Below are positions 1-7,191 of a stretch of DNA of 64,000 bases, piece after piece. This DNA comes from Lachnospiraceae bacterium (GTDB lineage Bacteria > Bacillota > Clostridia > Lachnospirales > Lachnospiraceae), in contig CAJTEY010000005.1 in assembly GCA_910575775.1 (NCBI GenBank), forward strand, positions 1 through 64,000, written 5' to 3'. The position numbers and the translations under genes are program-made. The notes beneath the pieces are model-generated. The model did no database searches, was not told where the DNA came from, and saw only the letters and a program-made list of their open reading frames with translations. Each line of letters opens with the position of its first letter. Position 1 is the first letter of the stretch.

Positions 1-50
1 AATTAAGAGGCGCGAAGCGCCGCATTTTTAGAATGATTTGTCAAGTGTTT

Positions 51-79
51 TTGGCAAAAAGTGGGGGAATTTTTATAAA
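51..79 (+). promoter_or_regulatory. Candidate sigma-A promoter for the PspC gene
   Basis: TTGGCA at 51-56 and TATAAA at 74-79 are separated by 17 bases, upstream of the PspC-domain gene. A short GGCGC-GAA-GCGCC hairpin at about 9-21 followed by ATTTTTA precedes it and may terminate a gene lying before the window. Confidence 0.5.
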
Positions 80-153
80 ACTGGATTTGAGAGCCGCAGA
101 CAATAAGGGCTGGAGAATCCGAGAGGCTATTACACTGAAAAAGGAGGATAACG

Positions 154-363
154 ATGAACAATGATATGAAAAAACTGATGAGATCAAGAGGAAGCAGGAT
201 GATATGCGGCGTCTGCGGGGGAATCGGGGAGTATCTGAACATAGATCCCACGCTGGTGCGTCTGATCTGGGCGATCTGCTCCGTGGCGAGCGTCGGTATG
301 GGACTGCTTGTCTATTTCATCGCGGCGGTGGTGATGCCGGAGAGTGATGATATTATGATGTAG
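154..363 (+). CDS. PspC-domain small membrane protein
   Basis: A 69-residue protein almost entirely made of one PspC domain. After a basic N-terminus (residues 1-15) comes the typical glycine-rich GVCGGIGEYL stretch and the DPTLVRLIW motif, then one hydrophobic segment at about residues 39-62. A strong AAGGAGG ribosome site lies 7 bases before the ATG. PspC proteins are inner-membrane partners of the phage-shock/envelope stress response, but stand-alone versions like this one in Firmicutes have no firm role. No other psp gene is nearby, so the role in stress is only inferred. Confidence 0.85.
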   Translation: MNNDMKKLMRSRGSRMICGVCGGIGEYLNIDPTLVRLIWAICSVASVGMGLLVYFIAAVVMPESDDIMM

Positions 364-446
364 GAAAGGGAAGCAGATGAAGAAACATTGGTTGACCGTG
401 AAGGTCAACAAACCGATATGAAATAGAAATAAACCGATGGAATAAG

Positions 447-482
447 AGGACGGGAAGATACATTATGTAAGCTTCCCGTCCT
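447..482. terminator. Inverted repeat between convergent genes
   Basis: An 11-bp perfect stem (AGGACGGGAAG 447-457 with CTTCCCGTCCT 472-482) lies between the convergent PspC and ECF genes. Neither side has a real T tract, so it is a weak or factor-dependent terminator candidate. Confidence 0.45.
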
Positions 483-558
483 TGTTCCGATTAAGACACA
501 GGTTTCATCCGGGCACCGGGAATCCGCATGATATTTGGCTGCGGCGGATATCTGCCCG

Positions 559-1140
559 TCATATCGAAAAGAACAGTCCCGATTTTTTCAGTGCAGGCCG
601 CAGCGCGTTGTATACCAGAACGGCCACGATCGTGGATGTCACCGCGTTGATCGAGGTGGACGCCACATTCCACGCCAGAGTCACTTCCGCAGCGGGTTTT
701 CCAAGAATCGCCAGCTTGTAGAAATAACCGATCAGGGGGTCAAAAATCACGTTGAACAAAAGACCGCCCACAGCGGCGATGAAAGACCATTTGTATACTT
801 TTTTCGTGTCAGTTTCGGTGCTGACGTGTGCGAGTTTGTGGGCGATCAGGCCGGTGATCAGGCCGATGCAGAATTTCAGAATAAAAGTTTTCGGGGCGTA
901 GACCACATACACCGGGTCAAAGAGATCGCCGATGGTCATGCCGATGGCGCCGCCAAGACCGCCGTAGACACCGCCCAGGAGCAGTGCGCCCAGCACGCAG
1001 ACCGCGTTTCCCAGATGGATGGAGGTGGCATCGCCCCCCGGCAGGGGAATTTTGATCTGTAAGAAGGTAAACACCACATAAGATAATGCGGCAAAGATAC
1101 CCGTAAATACAAGTTTCAACAGTTTCTCGTTTTTCATCAT
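559..1140 (-). CDS. ECF transporter S component, substrate unknown
   Basis: A 193-residue hydrophobic protein with about five to six membrane segments. It has the S-component look of energy-coupling-factor vitamin transporters: a short basic N-terminus, an early helix ending in IKIPLPGGDATSIHLGN, and a small-residue-rich ALLLGGVYGGLGGAIGMTIGD region. S components bind one vitamin or precursor in the membrane and borrow a shared EcfA/A'/T module, absent from this window. The substrate cannot be told from sequence. The 5' leader (minus strand, about 1141-1200) has a small CGGCAAACGCCG hairpin but no riboswitch that I recognise. It is transcribed convergently to the PspC gene. Confidence 0.8.
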   Translation of the reverse strand: MMKNEKLLKLVFTGIFAALSYVVFTFLQIKIPLPGGDATSIHLGNAVCVLGALLLGGVYGGLGGAIGMTIGDLFDPVYVVYAPKTFILKFCIGLITGLIAHKLAHVSTETDTKKVYKWSFIAAVGGLLFNVIFDPLIGYFYKLAILGKPAAEVTLAWNVASTSINAVTSTIVAVLVYNALRPALKKSGLFFSI

Positions 1141-1280
1141 GTCTTCAGCCTTTCTGCGGTTTTCCTAAAAATTTCGGCGTTTGCCGTCCGATAATCTTAT
1201 CTTATACGCAAATGACTATTTTAAAAGTACCACTTTGTATTTTTTTGGGCATACCAGTTGAAGGATTGTGGAATGTAAAC

Positions 1281-1292
1281 AAAAACGTTTTT
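1281..1292. promoter_or_regulatory. Upstream LacI-type operator half-match
   Basis: AAAAACGTTTTT is a perfect 12-bp palindrome with the central CG typical of LacI-family operators. It sits 110 bases upstream of the second, longer site. Two sites this far apart could allow repression by looping. Confidence 0.5.
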
Positions 1293-1350
1293 ATAAAGCG
1301 ACATAAATTGCTTAAAATTGGTGAGATTATGACAAAAAAATAAAATGTTA

Positions 1351-1379
1351 TTGACACTATCATGTGATTAATGTATGAT
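1351..1379 (+). promoter_or_regulatory. Promoter of the sugar ABC/GH30 operon
   Basis: A perfect TTGACA (1351-1356), 17-bp spacer and TATGAT (1374-1379). It lies in the 337-bp AT-rich gap (1141-1477) between the divergent ECF gene and the binding-protein gene. The gap otherwise holds only the two LacI-type palindromes. Confidence 0.8.
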
Positions 1380-1390
1380 TTAGATACAAA

Positions 1391-1408
1391 AATAAAAACG
1401 TTTTTATT
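1391..1408. promoter_or_regulatory. LacI-family operator, perfect 18-bp palindrome
   Basis: AATAAAAACGTTTTTATT is a perfect palindrome starting 12 bases after the -10 box, so a bound repressor would cover the transcription start. The same left half recurs at 7201 inside the GH3 start. The LacI-family gene at 6152 is the obvious candidate regulator, an inference from proximity. Confidence 0.75.
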
Positions 1409-1477
1409 AAAGAAAAGGCAAGAAATTGTTATGAAAATGAAAAAGGGAAGTATGATACCTATTTTAGGAGGGATGAC

Positions 1478-2833
1478 ATGAAAAAGAGAATGATAGCTTT
1501 ACTGATGATGTCAGCGCTTGTGTTTGGAACAGGCGGATGCGGCGGAACAGGGGAGATGCCGGAACCTGCATCCCCGGAACAGGGATCCGATAGTTCCGCG
1601 GATGGGCAGACGGAGGCGGATCCGGAAAATACGGGAGAGGGAGAGACTGAGGCAGACCGGTCCGTGCTCTCGGGCACGCTGGAAGTGTGGTCTTCCGGGG
1701 AGGAGCTGGGACGTTTCGTGGAAGGATTTCAGGCGGCGTATCCCGATGTGACAGTGAATATTACCGTAGTGCCGAATGAGGATTTTGTTGCAAAGCTGAC
1801 GCCGACTCTTGCAGGCGGACAGGGGGCGCCGGATGTTTTTACCGGGGAATCGGACTATGTCAAGTATCTGGTGGAATCCGGCTTCTGGGATGATCTGGAA
1901 GGGGCGCCCTACCATGCCGATACATCGGACATGTGGGAGTATGTGGCCAGTGTCGGCCGGGATTCGGGCGGCACGCTCCGGGCGCTGAGCTGGCAGGCAA
2001 GTCCCGGTTCTGTGATGTACCGCCGCGATATGGCGCGGGATGTGCTGGGCACGGACGACCCGGAAAAGGTGGCCGAAATGATCAACAGTGATGAGGCCAT
2101 GCTCGATGTGGCGGCCAGATTGAAGGAAAAAGGAATTAAAATGTTCGCCAGCTGGCAGGATATTTTAAATATGCAGTTTTCAAACAGAAGCAATCCGTGG
2201 GTGGCAGATAACAGGCTGGTGATTGACGAGTCGATGCTCTCCTTTATGGATATGGCCAAAACCATTACGGAAAACGGATATGACCTGGGTGTGGATCCGT
2301 GGGCGCCGGAGTGGAGTGCGGCTGTGGAAAGCGACGACACATTCTGCTATGTACTGCCTTCATGGGGGTATCAGTTTGTGGTAAAACCTTCTGCGGATAC
2401 CACAAAAGGAGAATGGGCGATGTGCCAGGGGGCGGTGCCCTATGTGAAAGGCGGAACATGGGTTGGCATTTATAAAGACAGTCCGAACAAGGATCTTGCC
2501 TGGGCATTTATGGAGTACTGCTGTCTGAACAGCGAAGCGCAGAAGGCTTACGGCGCGGAGTATGGCGAGTACGTTTCCTTAAAATCTGCGGACAAGGCGC
2601 TTGCAGAGCAGGACGGGGAAGAGGTGCTGGGCGGACAGAATCCGTTTGCCTTCTACAACAGTCAGATGGAAAAGCTGCCGGCTGATCTGATGACGGCTTA
2701 CGACGGCACGATCAACAATGCATTTTTGTCCGCAGCGAAGGATTATGCCACAGGCGTTAAGAGCAAAGAGGAGGCCCTCGATGCATTCAAGGCCGATGTA
2801 GCCAATGCGTATCCGGAGATTACGGTTGAGTAA
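1478..2833 (+). CDS. Sugar ABC transporter substrate-binding lipoprotein
   Basis: A 451-residue extracellular solute-binding protein of the family 1/MalE type. It starts with a lipoprotein signal peptide whose lipobox places the lipidated cysteine at residue 21, followed by an acidic Ser/Pro/Glu linker to about residue 65. The mature domain opens with a GTLEVWSSGEELGRFVEGF strand-helix typical of the fold. An AGGAGGG ribosome site precedes the ATG. It should capture an oligosaccharide outside the membrane and deliver it to the two permeases that follow. The locus has no ATPase gene, so the system probably shares an MsmX-type ATPase encoded elsewhere. The sugar is not known; the neighbouring GH30 and GH3 enzymes suggest a beta-linked glucoside. 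Confidence 0.9.
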   Translation: MKKRMIALLMMSALVFGTGGCGGTGEMPEPASPEQGSDSSADGQTEADPENTGEGETEADRSVLSGTLEVWSSGEELGRFVEGFQAAYPDVTVNITVVPNEDFVAKLTPTLAGGQGAPDVFTGESDYVKYLVESGFWDDLEGAPYHADTSDMWEYVASVGRDSGGTLRALSWQASPGSVMYRRDMARDVLGTDDPEKVAEMINSDEAMLDVAARLKEKGIKMFASWQDILNMQFSNRSNPWVADNRLVIDESMLSFMDMAKTITENGYDLGVDPWAPEWSAAVESDDTFCYVLPSWGYQFVVKPSADTTKGEWAMCQGAVPYVKGGTWVGIYKDSPNKDLAWAFMEYCCLNSEAQKAYGAEYGEYVSLKSADKALAEQDGEEVLGGQNPFAFYNSQMEKLPADLMTAYDGTINNAFLSAAKDYATGVKSKEEALDAFKADVANAYPEITVE

Positions 2834-2921
2834 GGCTGCAGGACACCGCAGGGCCGGTCCGATGGCTGGCCCTGTATCCTTTCTGTGAGAAAGGGAAGAA
2901 AACGGATAGGGGAGGTTGACG

Positions 2922-3833
2922 ATGAGACAGCGCAAAGGCAGACGACATACGGTGAGCAAAAGCCGTTACGGATACTTTTTTATCGCTCCGTTTTTCATTG
3001 TGTTTGCTATATTCAGTCTGTATCCGATTCTGTACACCATATTCTTAAGCTTTCAGAGCTGGGATGGTCTGGGGCCGGTAAACAGCGTTGGGGTAAAAAA
3101 TTATGAGAGACTGCTGAAGGATGAGGTTTTCTATCAGTCGCTCTGGAATACCTTTCGGATGTGGATGATGAATTTTATACCGCAGATACTGACGGCTCTT
3201 GTGCTCTCGGCTGTGTTCACTTTTCACAGAATCCGGGGCATGAGGTTTTTCCGGGCAGCGTTTTATCTGCCGAATCTGATCACGGCGGCATCTGTGGGAC
3301 TTTTGTTCAATTTACTGTTTGACGGTGACAAATCAGCGATGAACCATATATTGACAAAGATCGGACTGCTGGAAGAGCCTTTTGCTTTTTTCAACAGTAT
3401 GGTATTCGCCTCGGGGCTGGTATCTTATATCCAATGGTGGATGTGGTTCGGGTATACAACCGTTATCGTCATGGCGGGTATCACCACGGTGGATTCCGGC
3501 ATTTACGATGCGGCGATGGTTGACGGCGCAACAAGAACTCAGACATATGTGAAAATTACCCTGCCGATGATACGCCCCACGCTGATCTATCTGTCCATCA
3601 CGTCCATCATTGGAGGCATGCAGTTGTTTGACGTCCCGGCGACGCTGACCAACAGTCTGGGAGATCCCCGCAAGTCCATATTGACGACTGCGATGTATCT
3701 CTACAACCAGGGCTTCCGAAACCACAACTACGGTTATGCATCCACGGTTTCGGCAGGACTGTTTGTTATCATTGCCATATTGAGTGCCTTGTGCATGAGC
3801 GCATTACAGAAAAAGGAGCGTGAAGGACAATGA
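2922..3833 (+). CDS. Sugar ABC transporter permease, MalF type
   Basis: A 303-residue membrane protein with six predicted segments. It carries the binding-protein-dependent permease (EAA) loop in the form DAAMVDGATRTQTYVKITLP at about residues 195-214, which docks to the ATPase. I chose the ATG at 2922, 6 bases after GGGGAGG; an in-frame TTG at 2916 touches that ribosome site and is unlikely. It is the first of two permeases and its stop overlaps the start of the second by four bases (ATGA), which implies coupled translation and a 1:1 heterodimer. Confidence 0.92.
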   Translation: MRQRKGRRHTVSKSRYGYFFIAPFFIVFAIFSLYPILYTIFLSFQSWDGLGPVNSVGVKNYERLLKDEVFYQSLWNTFRMWMMNFIPQILTALVLSAVFTFHRIRGMRFFRAAFYLPNLITAASVGLLFNLLFDGDKSAMNHILTKIGLLEEPFAFFNSMVFASGLVSYIQWWMWFGYTTVIVMAGITTVDSGIYDAAMVDGATRTQTYVKITLPMIRPTLIYLSITSIIGGMQLFDVPATLTNSLGDPRKSILTTAMYLYNQGFRNHNYGYASTVSAGLFVIIAILSALCMSALQKKEREGQ

Positions 3834-4657
3834 CAAAGATGAGCCGCCGTTTTTTTAAAGGGATGATTTATGCTTTTTTGATCTTTTTGCTGATGCTTTC
3901 CGTGGTGCCTTTTTATCTGGTGATGATCAATGCGAGCCACAGCAGCTTTGATATTGTGACAAAACTGAATCTGTGGCTGGGAGATGCGCTGGCGGAAAAC
4001 TATCGGACGATGCAGACCCATGTCAACATTTGGCGCGGATTTGCGAACAGTCTGCTGATTTCTGCTTCGTATACGCTTCTGACAGGATATTTCGGGGCTT
4101 TTGTGGCGTATGGATTTGCGAAATTTGATTTCAGAGGAAAAAAGATGCTGTACGGAATCGTTTTGGCATCCATGATGATTCCGTCCCAGGTCAGCATCAT
4201 AGGATTCTACCAGTTGAATTTAAAGCTGCATCTTCTGAACACTTACTGGCCGTTCATCCTGCCGGGAATTGCCAGCGCGTCCACCGTGTTTTTTATGCGG
4301 GGGATCATTACCCAGAGCATACCAGATTCGATGATTGAGGCGGCGCGCGTGGAAGGATGCGGGGAACTGCGGATTTTTAACCGGCTGGTGTACCCATGTG
4401 TCCTGCCGGGGATTGTGACCATGTGCATCTTTAATTTTGTAGCCAGCTGGAACAGCTATATCGGGCCGCTCATCATAGTGAGTGACAGCAGGAAATATAC
4501 GATGCCGGTGATGATTTCCATGATCAAGGGGCTGTATCTGACGAATTATGGAGCCATGTACCTGGCGATTGCGATTTCGGTGGTGCCGATTATCATTGTG
4601 TTCTGTATCCTGTCAAAGTATATCGTGAATGGAATGACTGCCGGGGCGGATAAATAG
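3830..4657 (+). CDS. Sugar ABC transporter permease, MalG type
   Basis: A 275-residue permease of the CUT1 family with six membrane segments. The cytoplasmic coupling loop reads IEAARVEGCGELRIFNRLVYP at about residues 168-188. Translation is coupled to the preceding permease through an ATGA overlap. With that gene and the lipoprotein it makes a complete import channel except for the ATPase. A GH30 gene follows after 28 bases, so imported sugar is probably cleaved in the cytoplasm by enzymes of the same operon. Confidence 0.92.
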   Translation: MTKMSRRFFKGMIYAFLIFLLMLSVVPFYLVMINASHSSFDIVTKLNLWLGDALAENYRTMQTHVNIWRGFANSLLISASYTLLTGYFGAFVAYGFAKFDFRGKKMLYGIVLASMMIPSQVSIIGFYQLNLKLHLLNTYWPFILPGIASASTVFFMRGIITQSIPDSMIEAARVEGCGELRIFNRLVYPCVLPGIVTMCIFNFVASWNSYIGPLIIVSDSRKYTMPVMISMIKGLYLTNYGAMYLAIAISVVPIIIVFCILSKYIVNGMTAGADK

Positions 4658-4685
4658 CGGATGGCCCGGAAATGGAGGATTTTTT

Positions 4686-6032
4686 ATGGGACAGATTATT
4701 TGGCGTTTTTCCAATGAGAAGGCGCAGTGGGAAAAGAAGGAAGCAGGTAAGGAGGGAACGGCGGACGCACTGCTGTATCTGGACGGCAGGGAATATCAGA
4801 CCATGCATGGATTCGGGGGCTGTCTGAATGAGCTGGGCTGGCAGGCGCTCGAGCGGCTTTCCGAACCTGTGAGGGAAAACGTGCTCAGAGAGCTGTTTGA
4901 GCCGGGCGAAGGGCGAACGAACCTGAATTTCTGCCGGGTGCCGATCGGCGCAAACGATTATTCCTTTGACTGGTACAGTCTGGACGAGACGCCGGGCGAC
5001 TTTGCCCTGGAACACTTTTCCATTGAAAGGGACCGTCTGGCGCTCATTCCCTATATTAAGGCGGCAAAGCGCTATGCGCCGGAGTTAAAACTGTTTGCTT
5101 CGCCCTGGAGCCCGCCCACATGGATGAAAGATCCCCCGGTGTACAATTGGGGCAGACTGGTCAGGACGCCCGAGGTGATGCAGGCCTATGCAGACTATTT
5201 TGTCAAGTACATCACGACCTATGGGCAGGAAGGAATAGAAATAGAGCAGGTGCATGTGCAGAATGAACCCGTAGCCAATCAGAAATTCCCTTCCTGTATG
5301 TGGACGGGGGAGGAACTGGGAGCGTTTATCCGGGATTATCTCGGGCCGACAATGGAGAGGGCCGGACTGTCTACAGAACTCTGGCTTGGCACCATCAATG
5401 CGCCGGGCTGTGATTATCACAGGCTGATTTTCGATAAATGGGCGACGGAAGACTATGACTATTTTGCAAATACGGTGCTGATGGATCCGGAGGCGGCGCG
5501 CTATATAACCGGCGTCAGCTACCAGTGGGGAGGGAAAATTGCCATCCAGAGGACTTTTGAGAGCTGGTGGCCAAGGTTCCGTCTGATGCAGTCGGAAAAC
5601 GAGTGTGGATTCGGGGATAACACATGGGAGTACGCGCGCTATGTCTGGACGATGCTGAAACACTATATCGGAAATGGGGCGGAAAGTTATCTGTACTGGA
5701 ATCTGGTGCTGGAGCCTATGGGGGTGAGCACATGGGGAGATCCGCAAAACGCCATGATTACGGTCAGTCCGAATACTGGTGAGGTAGTTTACAATCCGGA
5801 CTTTTATGTGATGAAGCACTTTTCATCGGTGATACAAAGGGGCGCGGTGCGGCTGGGCGCGGCCGGCGCTTTTGCCGGAGACAGTCTGGTATTCAGAAAC
5901 CCGGACGGTTCGCTTGTACTGGAACTGTTCAACCCCTTTGACAGGGTGGTCAGGGTAGGCTACCGGGAGGCAGGGATCATCCGCCTGTTTGACCTGGAAC
6001 CGAAATCGGTCAACAGTATTGTGATGACGTAA
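4686..6032 (+). CDS. Glycoside hydrolase family 30 enzyme
   Basis: A 448-residue GH30 (glucosylceramidase-like) TIM-barrel hydrolase with a short C-terminal beta domain at about residues 385-448. The early MHGFGGCLNELGW motif (40-52) and SPWSPPTWMK (139-148) are family hallmarks. By motif, the acid/base is Glu194 in VQNEP and the nucleophile Glu304 in MQSENE. There is no signal peptide, so it acts in the cytoplasm on sugar brought in by the upstream transporter. GH30 members split beta-glucosides, beta-1,6-glucan or beta-xylosides; the subfamily cannot be fixed by eye. A GGAGG ribosome site precedes the ATG. Confidence 0.9.
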   Translation: MGQIIWRFSNEKAQWEKKEAGKEGTADALLYLDGREYQTMHGFGGCLNELGWQALERLSEPVRENVLRELFEPGEGRTNLNFCRVPIGANDYSFDWYSLDETPGDFALEHFSIERDRLALIPYIKAAKRYAPELKLFASPWSPPTWMKDPPVYNWGRLVRTPEVMQAYADYFVKYITTYGQEGIEIEQVHVQNEPVANQKFPSCMWTGEELGAFIRDYLGPTMERAGLSTELWLGTINAPGCDYHRLIFDKWATEDYDYFANTVLMDPEAARYITGVSYQWGGKIAIQRTFESWWPRFRLMQSENECGFGDNTWEYARYVWTMLKHYIGNGAESYLYWNLVLEPMGVSTWGDPQNAMITVSPNTGEVVYNPDFYVMKHFSSVIQRGAVRLGAAGAFAGDSLVFRNPDGSLVLELFNPFDRVVRVGYREAGIIRLFDLEPKSVNSIVMT

Positions 6033-6041
6033 TGTCGGCAA

Positions 6042-6070
6042 TTGCGGACCCTATGATTTTGTGTTAAAAT
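6042..6070 (+). promoter_or_regulatory. Promoter of the LacI-family regulator
   Basis: TTGCGG (6042-6047), 17-bp spacer, TAAAAT (6065-6070). This gives the regulator its own promoter apart from the upstream ABC/GH30 operon. Confidence 0.5.
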
Positions 6071-6092
6071 TTTATCAAATATTCTTTTGGGT

Positions 6093-6103
6093 GAAACCGT
6101 TTC
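6093..6103. promoter_or_regulatory. Possible operator in front of the LacI gene
   Basis: GAAACCGTTTC is an odd-centred 11-bp inverted repeat 23 bases after the -10 box. Within TGAAACCGTTTCGT it partly matches a CcpA cre site and partly the LacI sites at 1391 and 7201. It could serve autoregulation or catabolite control. Confidence 0.35.
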
Positions 6104-6151
6104 GTACAGGGTGGAAGCCGGGAAGAGGATAACGGGGCGGGAGAAGGTACA

Positions 6152-7153
6152 GTGGCATTGCGGAAGGTGACAATTAAGGATGTGGCCAGGGAGGCGGGCG
6201 TTTCCATATCGACGGTTTCCAATGCGCTAAACGGGGTGGACGTGCTCCACCCTGATACAAAACAGCACATATTGGAAGTGGCGGAGAGGCTGCATTATGT
6301 GCCGAATTTAAACGGCAGAAATCTGAAGGCGAAGGAGACCCGCGTCATCGGGCTTTTTATCACTTCGATCAAGGGGCCTTATTACGGTGTTCTGGTGGAT
6401 GCGGTCTATCAGGGCTGCAAGAAGTACGGCTATGAACTGAATATTTACATCAGTGACAAAACCGACAATATGATGGCCAATATATTCGGCAGAAGAATTG
6501 ACGGCGCTGTCATTTTAAATGAACATATCAAGGAAAAAGAGGAAAAATTTCTCGCAGACAATCAGTTCCCGACGGTCTTTATTGACAGAGAGCTGAAGGG
6601 GGATACCATCTCCAGCGTGGTTTTTGATTCCTATCATGAGGGGGAAATGGTGGCAAAGTATCTGCTGGAGCTTGGGCATACCAGCTTCGCCTATGTGCGC
6701 GGCGTGGAGAATAACTTTGACAATACCCAGAGACTAAACGGTTTCCGGGACGTGCTAAAAAGGGCGGGCATCGTTCTTTTGCCGGATTATATCATCGACG
6801 GCGAGTATGAAACGGACGCTGCCTATCATTCCATGAAAAAATTCATGGATGAGATGAGGCCGCTGCCGGAGGCCGTCTTTGCGGCAAACGATTTGAGCGC
6901 CATCGGCGTGATCGAGGCGCTCACCGAGGAGGGAATCCGGGTGCCGGAGGATGTGAGCGTGGTGGGTTGTGACGATATTGAGATCGTCAAGCTTTTGAAG
7001 CCCTCGGTCACTACGGTCAGGACATCTTTCGAGAAACAGGGCGCCCTGTCGGTGGCGCGTCTGATTGACTTGATAAAAGGAGAGAAAAAGGGAACGATAG
7101 ACATCCTGCAGGGCAGGGTGATTCCCCGGGAATCCACATGCGTCAGAGAGTGA
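6152..7153 (+). CDS. LacI-family transcriptional regulator
   Basis: A 333-residue repressor. It has an N-terminal helix-turn-helix and hinge (residues 4-60: TIKDVAREAGVSISTVSNAL, then a hinge helix with NGRNLKAKETR) and a periplasmic-binding-protein-like effector domain that starts at VIGLFITS and ends with the usual SVVGCDDIE and TTVRTSFEKQG motifs. Translation starts at GTG 6152, after GAGAAGG. It sits between the ABC/GH30 operon and the GH3 gene, both of which carry AATAAAAACGTTT sites, so it most likely represses both and responds to a breakdown product of the imported sugar. That assignment is inferred from context. Confidence 0.92.
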   Translation: MALRKVTIKDVAREAGVSISTVSNALNGVDVLHPDTKQHILEVAERLHYVPNLNGRNLKAKETRVIGLFITSIKGPYYGVLVDAVYQGCKKYGYELNIYISDKTDNMMANIFGRRIDGAVILNEHIKEKEEKFLADNQFPTVFIDRELKGDTISSVVFDSYHEGEMVAKYLLELGHTSFAYVRGVENNFDNTQRLNGFRDVLKRAGIVLLPDYIIDGEYETDAAYHSMKKFMDEMRPLPEAVFAANDLSAIGVIEALTEEGIRVPEDVSVVGCDDIEIVKLLKPSVTTVRTSFEKQGALSVARLIDLIKGEKKGTIDILQGRVIPRESTCVRE

Positions 7154-7191
7154 ATGGCGGATGGTGAAAAACAGGAAGGCAGTGTATATTC

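Noticed and set aside
1141-1260. Riboswitch before the ECF S component
   Set aside because: A small hairpin is present, but no known vitamin-riboswitch motif (TPP, FMN, preQ1, THF, cobalamin) is recognisable.
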